Source of the DNA: Lacisediminihabitans sp.
GTDB taxonomy: Bacteria > Actinomycetota > Actinomycetes > Actinomycetales > Microbacteriaceae
DNA: 48,263 nt
Assembly: GCA_025362355.1 (NCBI GenBank)
Contig: JANYGT010000156.1
Location: 1 to 48,263, forward strand
Direction of reading: 5' to 3'
Shown here: positions 8,332 to 16,369 of the stretch, piece by piece
Numbering within the stretch: position 1 is the first letter of the stretch
How the letters are laid out: every line of letters starts with the position of its first letter
Made by a program: the position numbers and the translations under genes
Notes under the pieces: model-generated
The model's input: only the letters and a program-made list of their open reading frames with translations
Databases searched by the model: none
Told to the model about the DNA's origin: nothing

Positions 8332-9913
8332 GTTGATGGACGCCTTCTGGGAGTACGAGCGCGCCCTCATGGCCAATGACCTCGTCGCGCTCGATCGGCT
8401 GTTCGCGCCGGGGCCGGATACGGTACGCGGAGACGCCGGTGGCATCCTGATCGGACACGACACGATCAGTGCCTTTCGAAACGGTCGCGGTGGCGCGCCG
8501 AAGCGCGCCGTGCTCGAGGTGATCGTCCGTCACATCGACGACGACAACGCGGTCGTGATCGCCGTGACGAGCCCGGCCACCGGTGGACGCGGACAGCAGA
8601 CCCAGGTCTGGAACCGCTCGGCGGGCACGTGGGTCGTGACCACTGCGCACGTGAGTTCACCCGCGCCGGCGATCGGGGCCGCCACCTGGCGGGTCGTGGG
8701 GACTCCGCTCGTGGCCGGGGCGACATCCGGTGCTCTCGTTGGGCGATCAGTCGCCGTGAAAGACCTGTTCGAGGTCGAGGGATTCGCGGTCGGCGCGGGC
8801 GTTCCGGCCTTCCTCGCCGAGCAATCACCCGCCCTCGGGATGGCTGCCGCCGTCAGCGCACTCCTCGATGCCGGAGCCTCCGTGACCGGCATCGCGCAGA
8901 CCGACGAGTTCGCGTACAGCATCGCCGGCAAGAACGTGCACTACGGAACCCCTCCCAACCCGGCCGTTTCCGGGGCCATCCCGGGCGGATCATCGAGCGG
9001 ACCGGCCTCCGCTGTCGCGTCCGGGCAGGTCGACATCGGTCTCGGTACCGACACCGGCGGATCGATCCGGGTTCCGGCGTCGTACAACGGTCTCTGGGGG
9101 CTGCGTCCGACGCACGGTGCCGTCAGCCGGTCCGGGCTGTTGCCGCTCGCCCCGAGCTTCGACACAGTCGGCTGGCTGACCCGGGATGCGGCGACCCTCG
9201 CAGCAGCGGCCGCGACGTCGCTCGACAGCGCAGCCCAATCATCCGTCGGTGCGGGTCTCGCCATCGCCCCAGCGCTCTCGGCCCTGCTAACGGACGAGGT
9301 TCGCGAGGTCTTTGCGGCTGCCGTCGATGGGCTCGCGCGCGACGCCGTCTCGCCAGCGGCCCTCCCGCCCGACGCCGTCTCGCCAGCGGCCCTCCCGCTC
9401 GATATCGTCGAGGTCGATCTCGGCGACCTCGACGAGCTCTTCGAAGCATTTCGGATGGCCCAGGCGAGCGAGGCGTGGGCCTCCTGGGGTTCTTGGGTGG
9501 CCGCGCATCCGGGAGCGCTCGGCGACGACATCGCAGGCCGGTTCGCGTTCGCCTCGACGATCACGGAACAGCAGGCACTGGATGCCGCCGCAGCCTGGGA
9601 TGACGCGCGCGCGAAACTGGACGCGCTGCTCGGCGATCGCGTGCTCGTGCTGCCGTCCGCTTCATCCGTCGCCCCGTCGACGACGGCGTCGGCCGCCGAG
9701 ATCGACGTGGTGCGGGCGGGCACGCTGCGACTGACCTGCATCGCGGGGATCACGGGGCGTCCGGGGCTGAGTGTGCCGGCGCTGTGGGTGCGGCGGCCGA
9801 CATCCGCCACTCCGGTTCCGGTGGGACTCGGGCTCGTCGGGCCGCGCTTCAGCGACCTCGCGCTCATCGGCCTCGGGGAGCAACTCGCGGGACGGATCGC
9901 GGCGCTGCGGTAG
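8324..9913 (+). CDS. AtzH-like domain fused to amidase-signature enzyme
   Basis: Residues about 1-125 resemble AtzH (DUF3225, an NTF2-like fold): FWEYERALMANDLVALDRLF and GHDTISAFRNGR. Residues about 135-529 are an amidase-signature hydrolase with the Ser-cisSer-Lys triad in AVKDLFEVEG and GGSSSGPASAVASGQ, then GTDTGGSIRVPASYNGLWG. AtzH and AtzE are separate proteins in cyanuric-acid degradation, where AtzE hydrolyses 1-carboxybiuret; here they form one chain. TTG 8324 gives the longest reading; ATG 8336 is an equally plausible start. Residues about 340-360 carry a duplicated DAVSPAALP. The partner gene suggests a two-step amide hydrolysis. The substrate is unknown; oxalurate or another carbamoyl acid is possible given the PucG gene 2.6 kb away. 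Confidence 0.8.
   Translation: MSELMDAFWEYERALMANDLVALDRLFAPGPDTVRGDAGGILIGHDTISAFRNGRGGAPKRAVLEVIVRHIDDDNAVVIAVTSPATGGRGQQTQVWNRSAGTWVVTTAHVSSPAPAIGAATWRVVGTPLVAGATSGALVGRSVAVKDLFEVEGFAVGAGVPAFLAEQSPALGMAAAVSALLDAGASVTGIAQTDEFAYSIAGKNVHYGTPPNPAVSGAIPGGSSSGPASAVASGQVDIGLGTDTGGSIRVPASYNGLWGLRPTHGAVSRSGLLPLAPSFDTVGWLTRDAATLAAAAATSLDSAAQSSVGAGLAIAPALSALLTDEVREVFAAAVDGLARDAVSPAALPPDAVSPAALPLDIVEVDLGDLDELFEAFRMAQASEAWASWGSWVAAHPGALGDDIAGRFAFASTITEQQALDAAAAWDDARAKLDALLGDRVLVLPSASSVAPSTTASAAEIDVVRAGTLRLTCIAGITGRPGLSVPALWVRRPTSATPVPVGLGLVGPRFSDLALIGLGEQLAGRIAALR
9341..9398 (+). repeat. In-frame 30-bp tandem duplication within the amidase
   Basis: Bases 9341-9368 recur exactly at 9371-9398, a 30-bp period that duplicates ten codons (DAVSPAALPP). 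It falls in a surface-like linker of the amidase fold and keeps the frame. It looks like a recent slippage event. Confidence 0.85.
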
Positions 9914-9944
9914 CGGCTCGCCGGGCGACTGCGGTAGCGGCTCG
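9905..9944 (+). repeat. 16-bp direct repeat across the amidase stop codon
   Basis: CTGCGGTAGCGGCTCG occurs at 9905-9920 and again at 9929-9944, a 24-bp period. The first copy contains the TAG stop. The remaining sequence to 9992 holds no gene or clear terminator. Confidence 0.7.
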
Positions 9945-9992
9945 ACACGGAGCGGACGCGGGAAACCCAGCCGCGCCGCGGGCATCTCGCGC

Positions 9993-11471
9993 TCAGTCGA
10001 TGCAGGTGTTCGCCGAGTAGGCCCTCGTCGGCGGAGCGGAGGGCGAGGCGGCCGGAGCAGGTGCCGAGGGTGCGGCGGCGGCGGGCGCCGAGGCGGCGGG
10101 CGCCGACGGTGCGGTCGGCGTGCTGCTGACCGTCGCGCCATCCGTTCCGAGGATGATCTCGATCCCGGTCACGCTGGGGTTCGGCACCCTCGTGGCGCTC
10201 GGGAGGTAACGCGCGACGAGCGCCGCGGCCGCCTCGTTCCCGGGCGCGTACTCGATCTTGGTGCTGCGCTGGGTTGGCGCATTCCCTGGCTTCTCGGTGA
10301 TGAAACCGATTGCCGTGAGGGTTTTCGTCGCGGTCGTCGCGGCCCCGGCGGTAAGCCCGGCATTGAGGACGGTCACGTTCACATCGGCCGGCTTGAGGGT
10401 GACCGAGGCGGTGGTGACCGTTCTGCCGATGATCGACCCGATGAAGGCCGGCATCGCCGCGGTGTTGACCTGGACGATGGAGATGCGGGAGCTTCCGACC
10501 CGGATGGTCGGGGTGCCGCTGATCGGGATCGTCGCGGAGGCCATGTGGCCGGCGTTCTTGACCTCGGCTGCGAGGGTCACGATGTTGAGGTCGGGATCGG
10601 TCTCGATCGACGAGCTGACGGCATCCACCAAGGATTGGAGCTTGCCGGGATTGAGCAGCGTTCCGGCAGCCGTGGCCTGCTGCACCTCCCGCGAGAGGAA
10701 ATACTGCTGGCGGATCTCACGGTCGAGATCGCCATTCGGCAGGCCGTGACGCTGGCGCACGAAAGCGAGAGCCTGTCGAGCATCGAGCGTCGAAGTGCCG
10801 GCGGGGAAATTCGCCCCGGACGCACGATCGCTCACGGCATGATTCAGGCAGACCGTCACTGGTCCGAGTGCTTTGACGACGTTGTAGAAACCGAGCAGCG
10901 ACACCCGCACGTAGTGGTTGATCTCCAGCCCGGTCATGTTCTGCACGATGCTGACAAGTAGTTTCGCGCCGTCGGCACTGGTGCCTTTCGTCGCTCCGAT
11001 CTGGAAGGCCGAGTTGATCTTCCGCATCCCGACGCCCGGAACGGAGACCCATGAATCTCGCGGAATCGAGATCAGAGTCGGATGCCCTCCATCGGCCGGA
11101 AGGTGGAGGAGGATGATCGTGTCCGTATTCGTTCCGCCACCATCCGAAGTCATGCCGATTTCCGCGAGGCTCGCTCCGGCCGGACGATGGTCATCCCCGA
11201 CGAGCAGGATGTTCTGCGCGGCCCCGTCGATGTCCGTCTTCATCGGAACGAGGGCCTGCACGTGCGTGACGCCGGACACGAACCGCTGGTAGTTATAGAA
11301 GGCGTAGCCGCCGACGATGGCGATGACGGCGACGATGGCGACGACCACGATGGCGATGACGCGACGAAGCCGCGGCCTTCGCACCGACCGAGGTCGCTCA
11401 GGTTCGTACGGCTTGAGCGGCTTTGGGGGTTGGTCGGGTATCCGATACGGGAGCGAAGGACGGGTGACCAC
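9993..11471 (-). CDS. LytR-CpsA-Psr (LCP) family protein with LytR_C domain
   Basis: LCP enzymes attach teichoic acids, arabinogalactan or capsular polymers to peptidoglycan outside the membrane. The 492-aa protein has a basic proline-rich cytoplasmic tail (residues 1-35), one membrane helix (IAIVVVAIVAVIAIVGGYAF), then an LCP domain with LLVGDDHRP, TDTIILLHL, LISIPRDSWV and KINSAF, where the Arg and Asp residues hold pyrophosphate. Residues about 355-440 form a LytR_C domain (VTVLNAGLTAGAATTATKTL). The last 60 residues are a low-complexity Ala/Pro/Ser tail ending NTCID. GTG 11471 follows TAGTCT by 5 nt. It converges with the amidase and has no functional link to purine genes. Confidence 0.9.
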   Translation of the reverse strand: MVTRPSLPYRIPDQPPKPLKPYEPERPRSVRRPRLRRVIAIVVVAIVAVIAIVGGYAFYNYQRFVSGVTHVQALVPMKTDIDGAAQNILLVGDDHRPAGASLAEIGMTSDGGGTNTDTIILLHLPADGGHPTLISIPRDSWVSVPGVGMRKINSAFQIGATKGTSADGAKLLVSIVQNMTGLEINHYVRVSLLGFYNVVKALGPVTVCLNHAVSDRASGANFPAGTSTLDARQALAFVRQRHGLPNGDLDREIRQQYFLSREVQQATAAGTLLNPGKLQSLVDAVSSSIETDPDLNIVTLAAEVKNAGHMASATIPISGTPTIRVGSSRISIVQVNTAAMPAFIGSIIGRTVTTASVTLKPADVNVTVLNAGLTAGAATTATKTLTAIGFITEKPGNAPTQRSTKIEYAPGNEAAAALVARYLPSATRVPNPSVTGIEIILGTDGATVSSTPTAPSAPAASAPAAAAPSAPAPAASPSAPPTRAYSANTCID

Positions 11472-11476
11472 ACCGA

Positions 11477-11482
11477 AGACTA
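11477..11482 (-). promoter_or_regulatory. -10 box ahead of the LCP gene
   Basis: TAGTCT on the minus strand ends 5 nt before GTG 11471, which is leaderless-type spacing. Inferred. Confidence 0.35.
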
Positions 11483-11532
11483 ACCAAACCGACCGAGGAT
11501 TCGGCGTCAGGCTGGCCGCGTTCGGTGGATCC

Positions 11533-12375
11533 TCAGGCCACGCGGGCGACGGTCTTCGGGCTGCGCAGACGCATGAAGGTGATCACCGCGACGGCGACGT
11601 ACACGACATAGACGACGGCCTGCAGAGCGGTGGGACTCTGCGCGTAACCGAAGAAGCTGTGCAGAACGTCGCCGATCGGGGTGTCTTCGCTCAGGATGGT
11701 CCCGGTGTTCCAGAGCACCTGGCGTCCGAAGGGCAGCGCGCCGAGTTCCTGCAGATTCTGCACGGCGTCCACGAGGAGGCCCGCGGCGAAGAACATCAGC
11801 ACGACCCCGACGACCGAGAAGAACCGGCCGAGGTTGAGGCGGTGACCCAGCTTGTAGATGACGAAGGCGATGACGAGTGCGACCGCGAGTCCGATCAGCC
11901 CGCCGATGATGGCATTCTGCTCGCTGGTGGAGAAGGCGATCGCGAGGGTGAAGACGACGGTCTCGAGCCCCTCGCGGCCGACGGCCTGGAAGGCGAGGAG
12001 GGCGATCCCGAACCGTGCTCCCCAGGTGAGGGCGTCTTTGGCCGAGATCGCGGCATCCGTCTTGCTCTGCAGTTCTTTCGAGAGACCACGTGCGTGACCC
12101 TGCATCCAGAACGTCATGTAGGTGAGCACGACCGCGGCGACGAGGTAGGTCACCGTCTCGAAGATGGTCTGAACGCGGGATCCGTCGTACTGGCGGATGG
12201 TCGCGTAAGCGATCACTCCTCCGGCGGCCGCGAGCAGGAGGGCCGCGGCAACACCGGCCCAGACATCGCGGAAGTACCGCCGATTGCCGGATCGATTCAG
12301 ATAGGCGAGCATGATCGCGACGATCATGCTCGCTTCGATGCCCTCCCGAAGGAAGATCACCAGGGTGCCTAACAC
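11533..12375 (-). CDS. efeU: FTR1-family iron permease EfeU
   Basis: High-affinity iron permease of 280 aa with seven predicted membrane helices. Two REGxE iron-binding motifs are visible: R10-E14 (REGIE) and R134-E138 (REGLE), as required for FTR1 transport. GTG 12375 has AAGGAG a few bases upstream. A DtxR/IdeR-type box lies 18-36 bp before the start, so iron repression is very likely. In most bacteria efeU is followed by efeO and efeB; here the LCP gene follows, so the partners are elsewhere or missing. Membrane protein; the family is not in doubt. Confidence 0.92.
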   Translation of the reverse strand: MLGTLVIFLREGIEASMIVAIMLAYLNRSGNRRYFRDVWAGVAAALLLAAAGGVIAYATIRQYDGSRVQTIFETVTYLVAAVVLTYMTFWMQGHARGLSKELQSKTDAAISAKDALTWGARFGIALLAFQAVGREGLETVVFTLAIAFSTSEQNAIIGGLIGLAVALVIAFVIYKLGHRLNLGRFFSVVGVVLMFFAAGLLVDAVQNLQELGALPFGRQVLWNTGTILSEDTPIGDVLHSFFGYAQSPTALQAVVYVVYVAVAVITFMRLRSPKTVARVA

Positions 12376-12392
12376 GTGACTCCTTCGGGTTC

Positions 12393-12411
12393 TTAGGTAA
12401 GGATATCCTCA
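12393..12411. promoter_or_regulatory. DtxR/IdeR-type iron box
   Basis: TTAGGTAAGGATATCCTCA matches the DtxR/IdeR consensus TWAGGTTAGSCTAACCTWA at about 15 of 19 positions and is a near palindrome. It lies directly upstream of efeU and 114 bp from pucG. Predicted iron-dependent repressor site. Confidence 0.75.
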
Positions 12412-12524
12412 CTTCTCGACGGGGTGAAGTGGTCGGCGGCTGCGAAATCGCTGAGACATCGGTCGAATCGTGGGTGCGCCCCTTCTGGAATACTGGATCA
12501 ACTGACTCATCGAGCGGAGACCTC

Positions 12525-13742
12525 ATGCTGCCGACATCCATCGATCCTCCGGCGCGGCTGCTGATGGGTCCGGGGCCGATCAACGCCGACCCGCGGGTGC
12601 TTCGTGCGATGTCGTCGCAGCTGGTCGGACAGTACGACCCGGCGATGACCGGCTACATGAACGAGACCATGGCGCTCTATCGCGAGGTTTTCCGCACCGC
12701 GAACGAGGCGACGCTGCTGGTCGACGGCACTTCTCGCGCGGGGATCGAGGCGGCGCTCGTCTCACTGATCGAACCCGGCGATCGCGTTCTGGTGCCGATC
12801 TTCGGCAGGTTCGGGCATCTGCTGCGAGAGATCGCCGAACGCTGCGGCGCCGAGGTGCACGTCATCGAGCGCGAGTGGGGATCGGTCTTCACGACGGCTG
12901 AGCTCGAGCGCGCCATCCTCGACGCCCAGCCGAAACTCGTCGCGATCGTGCACGGCGACACGTCGACGACCGTGGCGCAACCGCTTGCAGAGCTCGGCCA
13001 GCTCTGCGCGAGACACGGCGTGCTGCTCTACACCGATACGACCGCGTCGCTCGGTGGCAACACCTTCGAGCTGGACGCCTGGGGAGTGGATGTCGCGACC
13101 GCCGGCCTGCAGAAGTGTCTCGCCGGCCCGTCCGGCAGCGCGCCCATCACGCTGTCGCCGGCCGCCGTCGAGGTCGTGAATTCGCGCAAGAGCGTTGAGG
13201 CCGGCATCCGCGTCACGGGCGACGCGGTGAGCGCGGAACCGATCCGCTCGAACTATTTCGACCTCAGCCAGATCCTCGACTACTGGGGGCCGAAGCGGCT
13301 CAACCACCACACCGAGGCGACGACGATGCTCTACGGGGCCCGCGAGTGCGCGCGCATCCTGGTCGAGGAGGGGCTCGCGAACGCGGTCGAACGCCACCGG
13401 CTGCACGGCACGGCGATGGTCACTGGGCTCCTGGCGCTCGGGCTGACGGTGTTCGGCGACCAGTCGGTGCGGATGAACAACGTCGTCGGCGTGCACATCC
13501 CCGATGGAGTCGGCGACGCCGCCGTCCGCGGAGCGATGCTCCACGACTACGGCATCGAGATCGGCACGTCATTCGGCCCGCTCGCCGGGCGCGTCTGGCG
13601 CATCGGCACCATGGGTTACAACGCTCGCCGGGACACCGTGCTGACCACCCTCGCGACCTTCGAGCAGGTGCTCCGGCGGGCAGGGCATCCCGTCACCGCG
13701 GGCTCCGGGGTCGGCGCCGCACTGGACTTCTACGGTGAGTGA
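12525..13742 (+). CDS. pucG: (S)-ureidoglycine--glyoxylate transaminase PucG
   Basis: PLP-dependent class V aminotransferase that moves the amino group of ureidoglycine to glyoxylate, giving oxalurate and glycine late in allantoin breakdown. The opening LLMGPGPINADPRVLRAMS is typical of the AGT/PucG family. The PLP lysine is K197 in TAGLQKCLAGPSG, and the preceding DTTASLGG holds the cofactor aspartate. NYFDLSQILDYWG and NHHTEATTMLYG are PucG-like substrate-site segments. Length is 405 aa. ATG 12525 has GGAGA about five bases upstream. The stop overlaps the allantoate amidohydrolase start by 8 bp, which supports the pathway assignment over a general alanine-glyoxylate transaminase. Confidence 0.9.
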   Translation: MLPTSIDPPARLLMGPGPINADPRVLRAMSSQLVGQYDPAMTGYMNETMALYREVFRTANEATLLVDGTSRAGIEAALVSLIEPGDRVLVPIFGRFGHLLREIAERCGAEVHVIEREWGSVFTTAELERAILDAQPKLVAIVHGDTSTTVAQPLAELGQLCARHGVLLYTDTTASLGGNTFELDAWGVDVATAGLQKCLAGPSGSAPITLSPAAVEVVNSRKSVEAGIRVTGDAVSAEPIRSNYFDLSQILDYWGPKRLNHHTEATTMLYGARECARILVEEGLANAVERHRLHGTAMVTGLLALGLTVFGDQSVRMNNVVGVHIPDGVGDAAVRGAMLHDYGIEIGTSFGPLAGRVWRIGTMGYNARRDTVLTTLATFEQVLRRAGHPVTAGSGVGAALDFYGE

Positions 13743-14991
13743 ATCCGACCTCATCATGGAGCGTTGCGAGCAGCTCGCGACGATCTCCAGCCAGCCCGAT
13801 CGGCTCGAGCGGGTTCACCTCTCCCCACAGCACGCGGCCGCGAACGCGCTTGTCGGGCAGTGGATGTCCGAGGCCGGCATGAGCACCTGGCAAGACCCGG
13901 CCGGCAACCAGTGCGGTCGCCTCGAGGGGGCGGAACCCGGGCTGCCGGCGCTGCTGATCGGCTCGCACATCGACACCGTTCCCGACGCCGGACGGTACGA
14001 CGGCATGCTCGGCGTGCTGCTCGCGATTGCGGTGGCGCGCCGTATCCACTCAGCGGGGATCCGGCTACCGTTCGCGCTCGAGGTCGTCGCTTTCAGCGAT
14101 GAGGAGGGCACCCGATTCGGCATGGCGCTGCTCGGAAGTCGCGCGCTCGCCGGCCACTGGGACGACGAGTGGTGGTCGCTCACCGACGAAAACGGCATCA
14201 CGGTCGCGGAAGCGTTCCAGGATTTCGGGCTCGACCCGGCACGGCTCCCGGGCGCGTTTCGTCGGCCGGAGAATTACGTCGGATATCTCGAGGCGCACAT
14301 CGAGCAGGGTCCGATCCTGGACGACGCCGACCGCCGCCTCGCGGTCGTCACGTCCATCGCCGGAGCCCGACGCTATGCGATGACCGTCACCGGGAAGGCC
14401 GGGCACGCCGGCGGAACACCCTACGACCGACGGCACGACGCGCTGGTCGGAGCGAGCGAGCTGGTCGTCGAGGTCGAGCGGCTCTCCCGCGCGAGCGGCA
14501 CCATCGGTACCGTCGGCCGACTGCAGGCGTTCCCCGGCGGGGTGAACGTGATCCCCGGCCGGGTCGAGCTGAGCCTCGACCTCCGCGCCGAGTTCGACGA
14601 GCAGCGCGACGAATGTCTCGACCTGATCTGGGACGCCGCCGAGGCGATCTGCGTGCGCCGTGGCCTCACCTTCGAGAAACGGGAGCTCTACCGGGCCGAC
14701 GCCGTGCCATGCGACCCGTCGTTGATGCGGGCGGTGGCCGCCGGCATCCGTTCTACCGGCGACGACGATCCGCTTGCCTTCTGGAGCCGGGCCGGACACG
14801 ACGGAATGGCGGTCGTTGCGCTCACCCCGATCGCGATGCTGTTCCTCCGCTGCCGCGCTGGGGTCAGCCATCACCCCGACGAACACGTGAAGCGGTCGGA
14901 TGTCGCGGCGGCTCTCGAGGCGTTCGAGGCGGCCGTGCTCGCTGTGGCCGGACAGCACTCGGTCGCGCCACTGCCTCGGGTCGCGCGGTAA
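13735..14991 (+). CDS. allC: Allantoate amidohydrolase (M20 family)
   Basis: Hydrolyses allantoate to ureidoglycine, CO2 and ammonia, which is the substrate of the preceding PucG. M20 dimetal motifs are clear: GSHIDTVPDAGRYDG (His and Asp ligands), FSDEEGTRFG (catalytic and ligand Glu), and YLEAHIEQGPILD (His ligand). A late SHHPDEHV supplies the last His. Length is 418 aa, matching AllC and N-carbamoyl-amino-acid hydrolases; the location with pucG decides between them. GTG 13735 overlaps pucG. An alternative start, ATG 13756, would remove seven residues. Expected to be cytoplasmic and Mn- or Zn-dependent. Confidence 0.9.
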   Translation: MSESDLIMERCEQLATISSQPDRLERVHLSPQHAAANALVGQWMSEAGMSTWQDPAGNQCGRLEGAEPGLPALLIGSHIDTVPDAGRYDGMLGVLLAIAVARRIHSAGIRLPFALEVVAFSDEEGTRFGMALLGSRALAGHWDDEWWSLTDENGITVAEAFQDFGLDPARLPGAFRRPENYVGYLEAHIEQGPILDDADRRLAVVTSIAGARRYAMTVTGKAGHAGGTPYDRRHDALVGASELVVEVERLSRASGTIGTVGRLQAFPGGVNVIPGRVELSLDLRAEFDEQRDECLDLIWDAAEAICVRRGLTFEKRELYRADAVPCDPSLMRAVAAGIRSTGDDDPLAFWSRAGHDGMAVVALTPIAMLFLRCRAGVSHHPDEHVKRSDVAAALEAFEAAVLAVAGQHSVAPLPRVAR

Positions 14992-15025
14992 GTCTGCTCG
15001 ACCGCTGCGGAGAAGCGCCCTGCGC

Positions 15026-15031
15026 TACGTT
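15026..15031 (+). promoter_or_regulatory. -10 box, probable leaderless start
   Basis: TACGTT ends 6 nt before ATG 15038. The intervening GAAGG touches the ATG and is too close to act as a ribosome site. Inferred leaderless transcript. Confidence 0.4.
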
Positions 15032-15037
15032 CGAAGG

Positions 15038-15754
15038 ATGAGCATTCACCTCGTCGGCGGCGGCTGGAACACGGAGTATGAAGCGGATGTCTTCCTCCCC
15101 TTCCTCCTGGAGGCGGCAGACCGAGCGGCGCAGGCCGACCGCGTCGTGCCGCGAATCGCGCTCGTCTGCGTCGGCGAAGCCGACAGCGCACAGTTCCATG
15201 CGCGGTATCTCGAAGCGCTGGCGAGGGTCGCGGAGTGCGAGGTGACATTGAACTTCGTGCTCGAGGGTGATGAGCTCCCGTCCTCCGCCCTCGACTCTGC
15301 CGATGGTCTCTTCGTGGCGGGCGGCCTGACGCCGGCCTACCATGCGAGCATCCTTCCGCGCATGGGCGAGATCCGGCTGCTCGTCTCCGACGGGCTCCCC
15401 TATCTCGGATTCTCCGCCGGCGCGATGATCGCCGCTGACACGGCGATCATCGGGGGGTGGAAGCTCGACGGTGTTCCCATCGGAAGCGAGGAAACGGGGG
15501 AGGACCTCGACGAGATCACCGTCGTCGAGGGGCTCGGCCTCGTCGACCTCGCGGTCGACGTACACGCCGCGCAGTGGGGGACCCTCACCCGGCTGATCGC
15601 CGCCACCGAAGCGGGCCTCGTGCGCGGCGGGGTCGCGATCGACGAATCCACCGCGCTGATAGTCGGCGACGAATCCCCCACCGTCCGCGGTGCCGGAACC
15701 GTGTGGCAGGTCGTCGACATCCCCGGCGGAGTTCTGGTGTCGTCGGTCGGCTGA
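15038..15754 (+). CDS. S51-type peptidase / class I glutamine-amidotransferase-like protein
   Basis: A 238-aa cytoplasmic protein of the dipeptidase E/cyanophycinase fold. FVAGGLTPAYHASI and LGFSAGAMIAADTAIIGG give the family signature, with the nucleophile Ser in FSAGAM and a likely His in DVHAAQWG. Such enzymes cleave Asp-X dipeptides or isopeptides. It differs from PepE by a WNTEYEADVFLPFL opening. It sits between allantoate amidohydrolase and the MocA-like gene, so a link to nitrogen scavenging is possible but unproved. The start ATG 15038 has a -10 box 6 nt away. The substrate cannot be named. Confidence 0.8.
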   Translation: MSIHLVGGGWNTEYEADVFLPFLLEAADRAAQADRVVPRIALVCVGEADSAQFHARYLEALARVAECEVTLNFVLEGDELPSSALDSADGLFVAGGLTPAYHASILPRMGEIRLLVSDGLPYLGFSAGAMIAADTAIIGGWKLDGVPIGSEETGEDLDEITVVEGLGLVDLAVDVHAAQWGTLTRLIAATEAGLVRGGVAIDESTALIVGDESPTVRGAGTVWQVVDIPGGVLVSSVG

Positions 15755-15756
15755 CG

Positions 15757-15778
15757 TTCTCCCTCCTCTTCCGGAGAA
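15757..15778. terminator. Possible weak hairpin between convergent genes
   Basis: TTCTCC and GGAGAA pair around a 10-nt pyrimidine-rich loop just after the S51 gene and before the convergent MocA stop. The stem has only 6 bp and no U-tract, so any terminator role is doubtful. Confidence 0.25.
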
Positions 15779-15798
15779 TCGCTCGCCAAACTGTCGTA

Positions 15799-16353
15799 TC
15801 AGCAATCGACGTCGTGACCGTCGAACAGGTCGCCGCACTCGATCTCGGCCGCGTGCTGTGTCGCGAGGTATCGCCGGGCACCGCTGTCGCCGGTCACCTT
15901 CGCTGAAATCGCGGCCCAGTGGTCTCGGCCGAGCAGCACCGGATGCCCGGGTCGCCCCTCGAATACCGCCTGCCGGAGCGACGCGCCGTCGACCGGTTGC
16001 GCGGCGACCCGTCGCACGACCGCGAGCGGCAGCTCCGGCAGATCGACCAGCGTGAGGAGTGCGGCGGTGATGAGCGGCGGGAAACCGGATGCCGCGACCA
16101 GTGCAGCGCGCAGCGAGGCTGACATCCCGGCCTCCCAGTCATCCGCGACGACGACATCAACCCCCGCCGGGGCGAGCACCTCGCCGGCCCGCGCGCCGAG
16201 TACGACGAGCACTCTCGCGCAGCCGGCGCCCCGCAGTAGATCGACCGCGATGCTGAGCCACGACGTGCCGTCGGCGGTATGCGCGAGTGCCTTCGGTCGG
16301 CCGAAACGGGTGCCGGCTCCGGCGGCGAGCACGATCCCGGCGAGCGACTCCAT
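15799..16353 (-). CDS. mocA: MocA-like molybdopterin cytidylyltransferase
   Basis: NTP transferase of 184 aa. LAAGAGTRFGRPKAL is the nucleotide-binding loop; DLPELP follows the third strand, and EGRPGHPVLLGRDHW plus TGDSGARRYL are the MocA signatures. MocA makes the molybdopterin cytosine dinucleotide used by the xanthine dehydrogenase family; PucB plays this part in Bacillus purine clusters. Its place in the purine island supports that role. The start is fixed because the binding loop begins at residue 8. Only 16 bp separate it from the divergent OHCU decarboxylase gene. Confidence 0.85.
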   Translation of the reverse strand: MESLAGIVLAAGAGTRFGRPKALAHTADGTSWLSIAVDLLRGAGCARVLVVLGARAGEVLAPAGVDVVVADDWEAGMSASLRAALVAASGFPPLITAALLTLVDLPELPLAVVRRVAAQPVDGASLRQAVFEGRPGHPVLLGRDHWAAISAKVTGDSGARRYLATQHAAEIECGDLFDGHDVDC

Positions 16354-16369
16354 TGCTAATGTTAAGCAG
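16354..16369. promoter_or_regulatory. 16-bp divergent, probably leaderless promoter pair
   Basis: The whole space between two divergent start codons. On the plus strand TAATGT (16357-16362) ends 7 nt before ATG 16370; on the minus strand TAACAT (16359-16364) ends 5 nt before ATG 16353. The two -10 boxes overlap by four bases, so the promoters probably exclude each other. No ribosome site fits in either direction. Confidence 0.5.
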
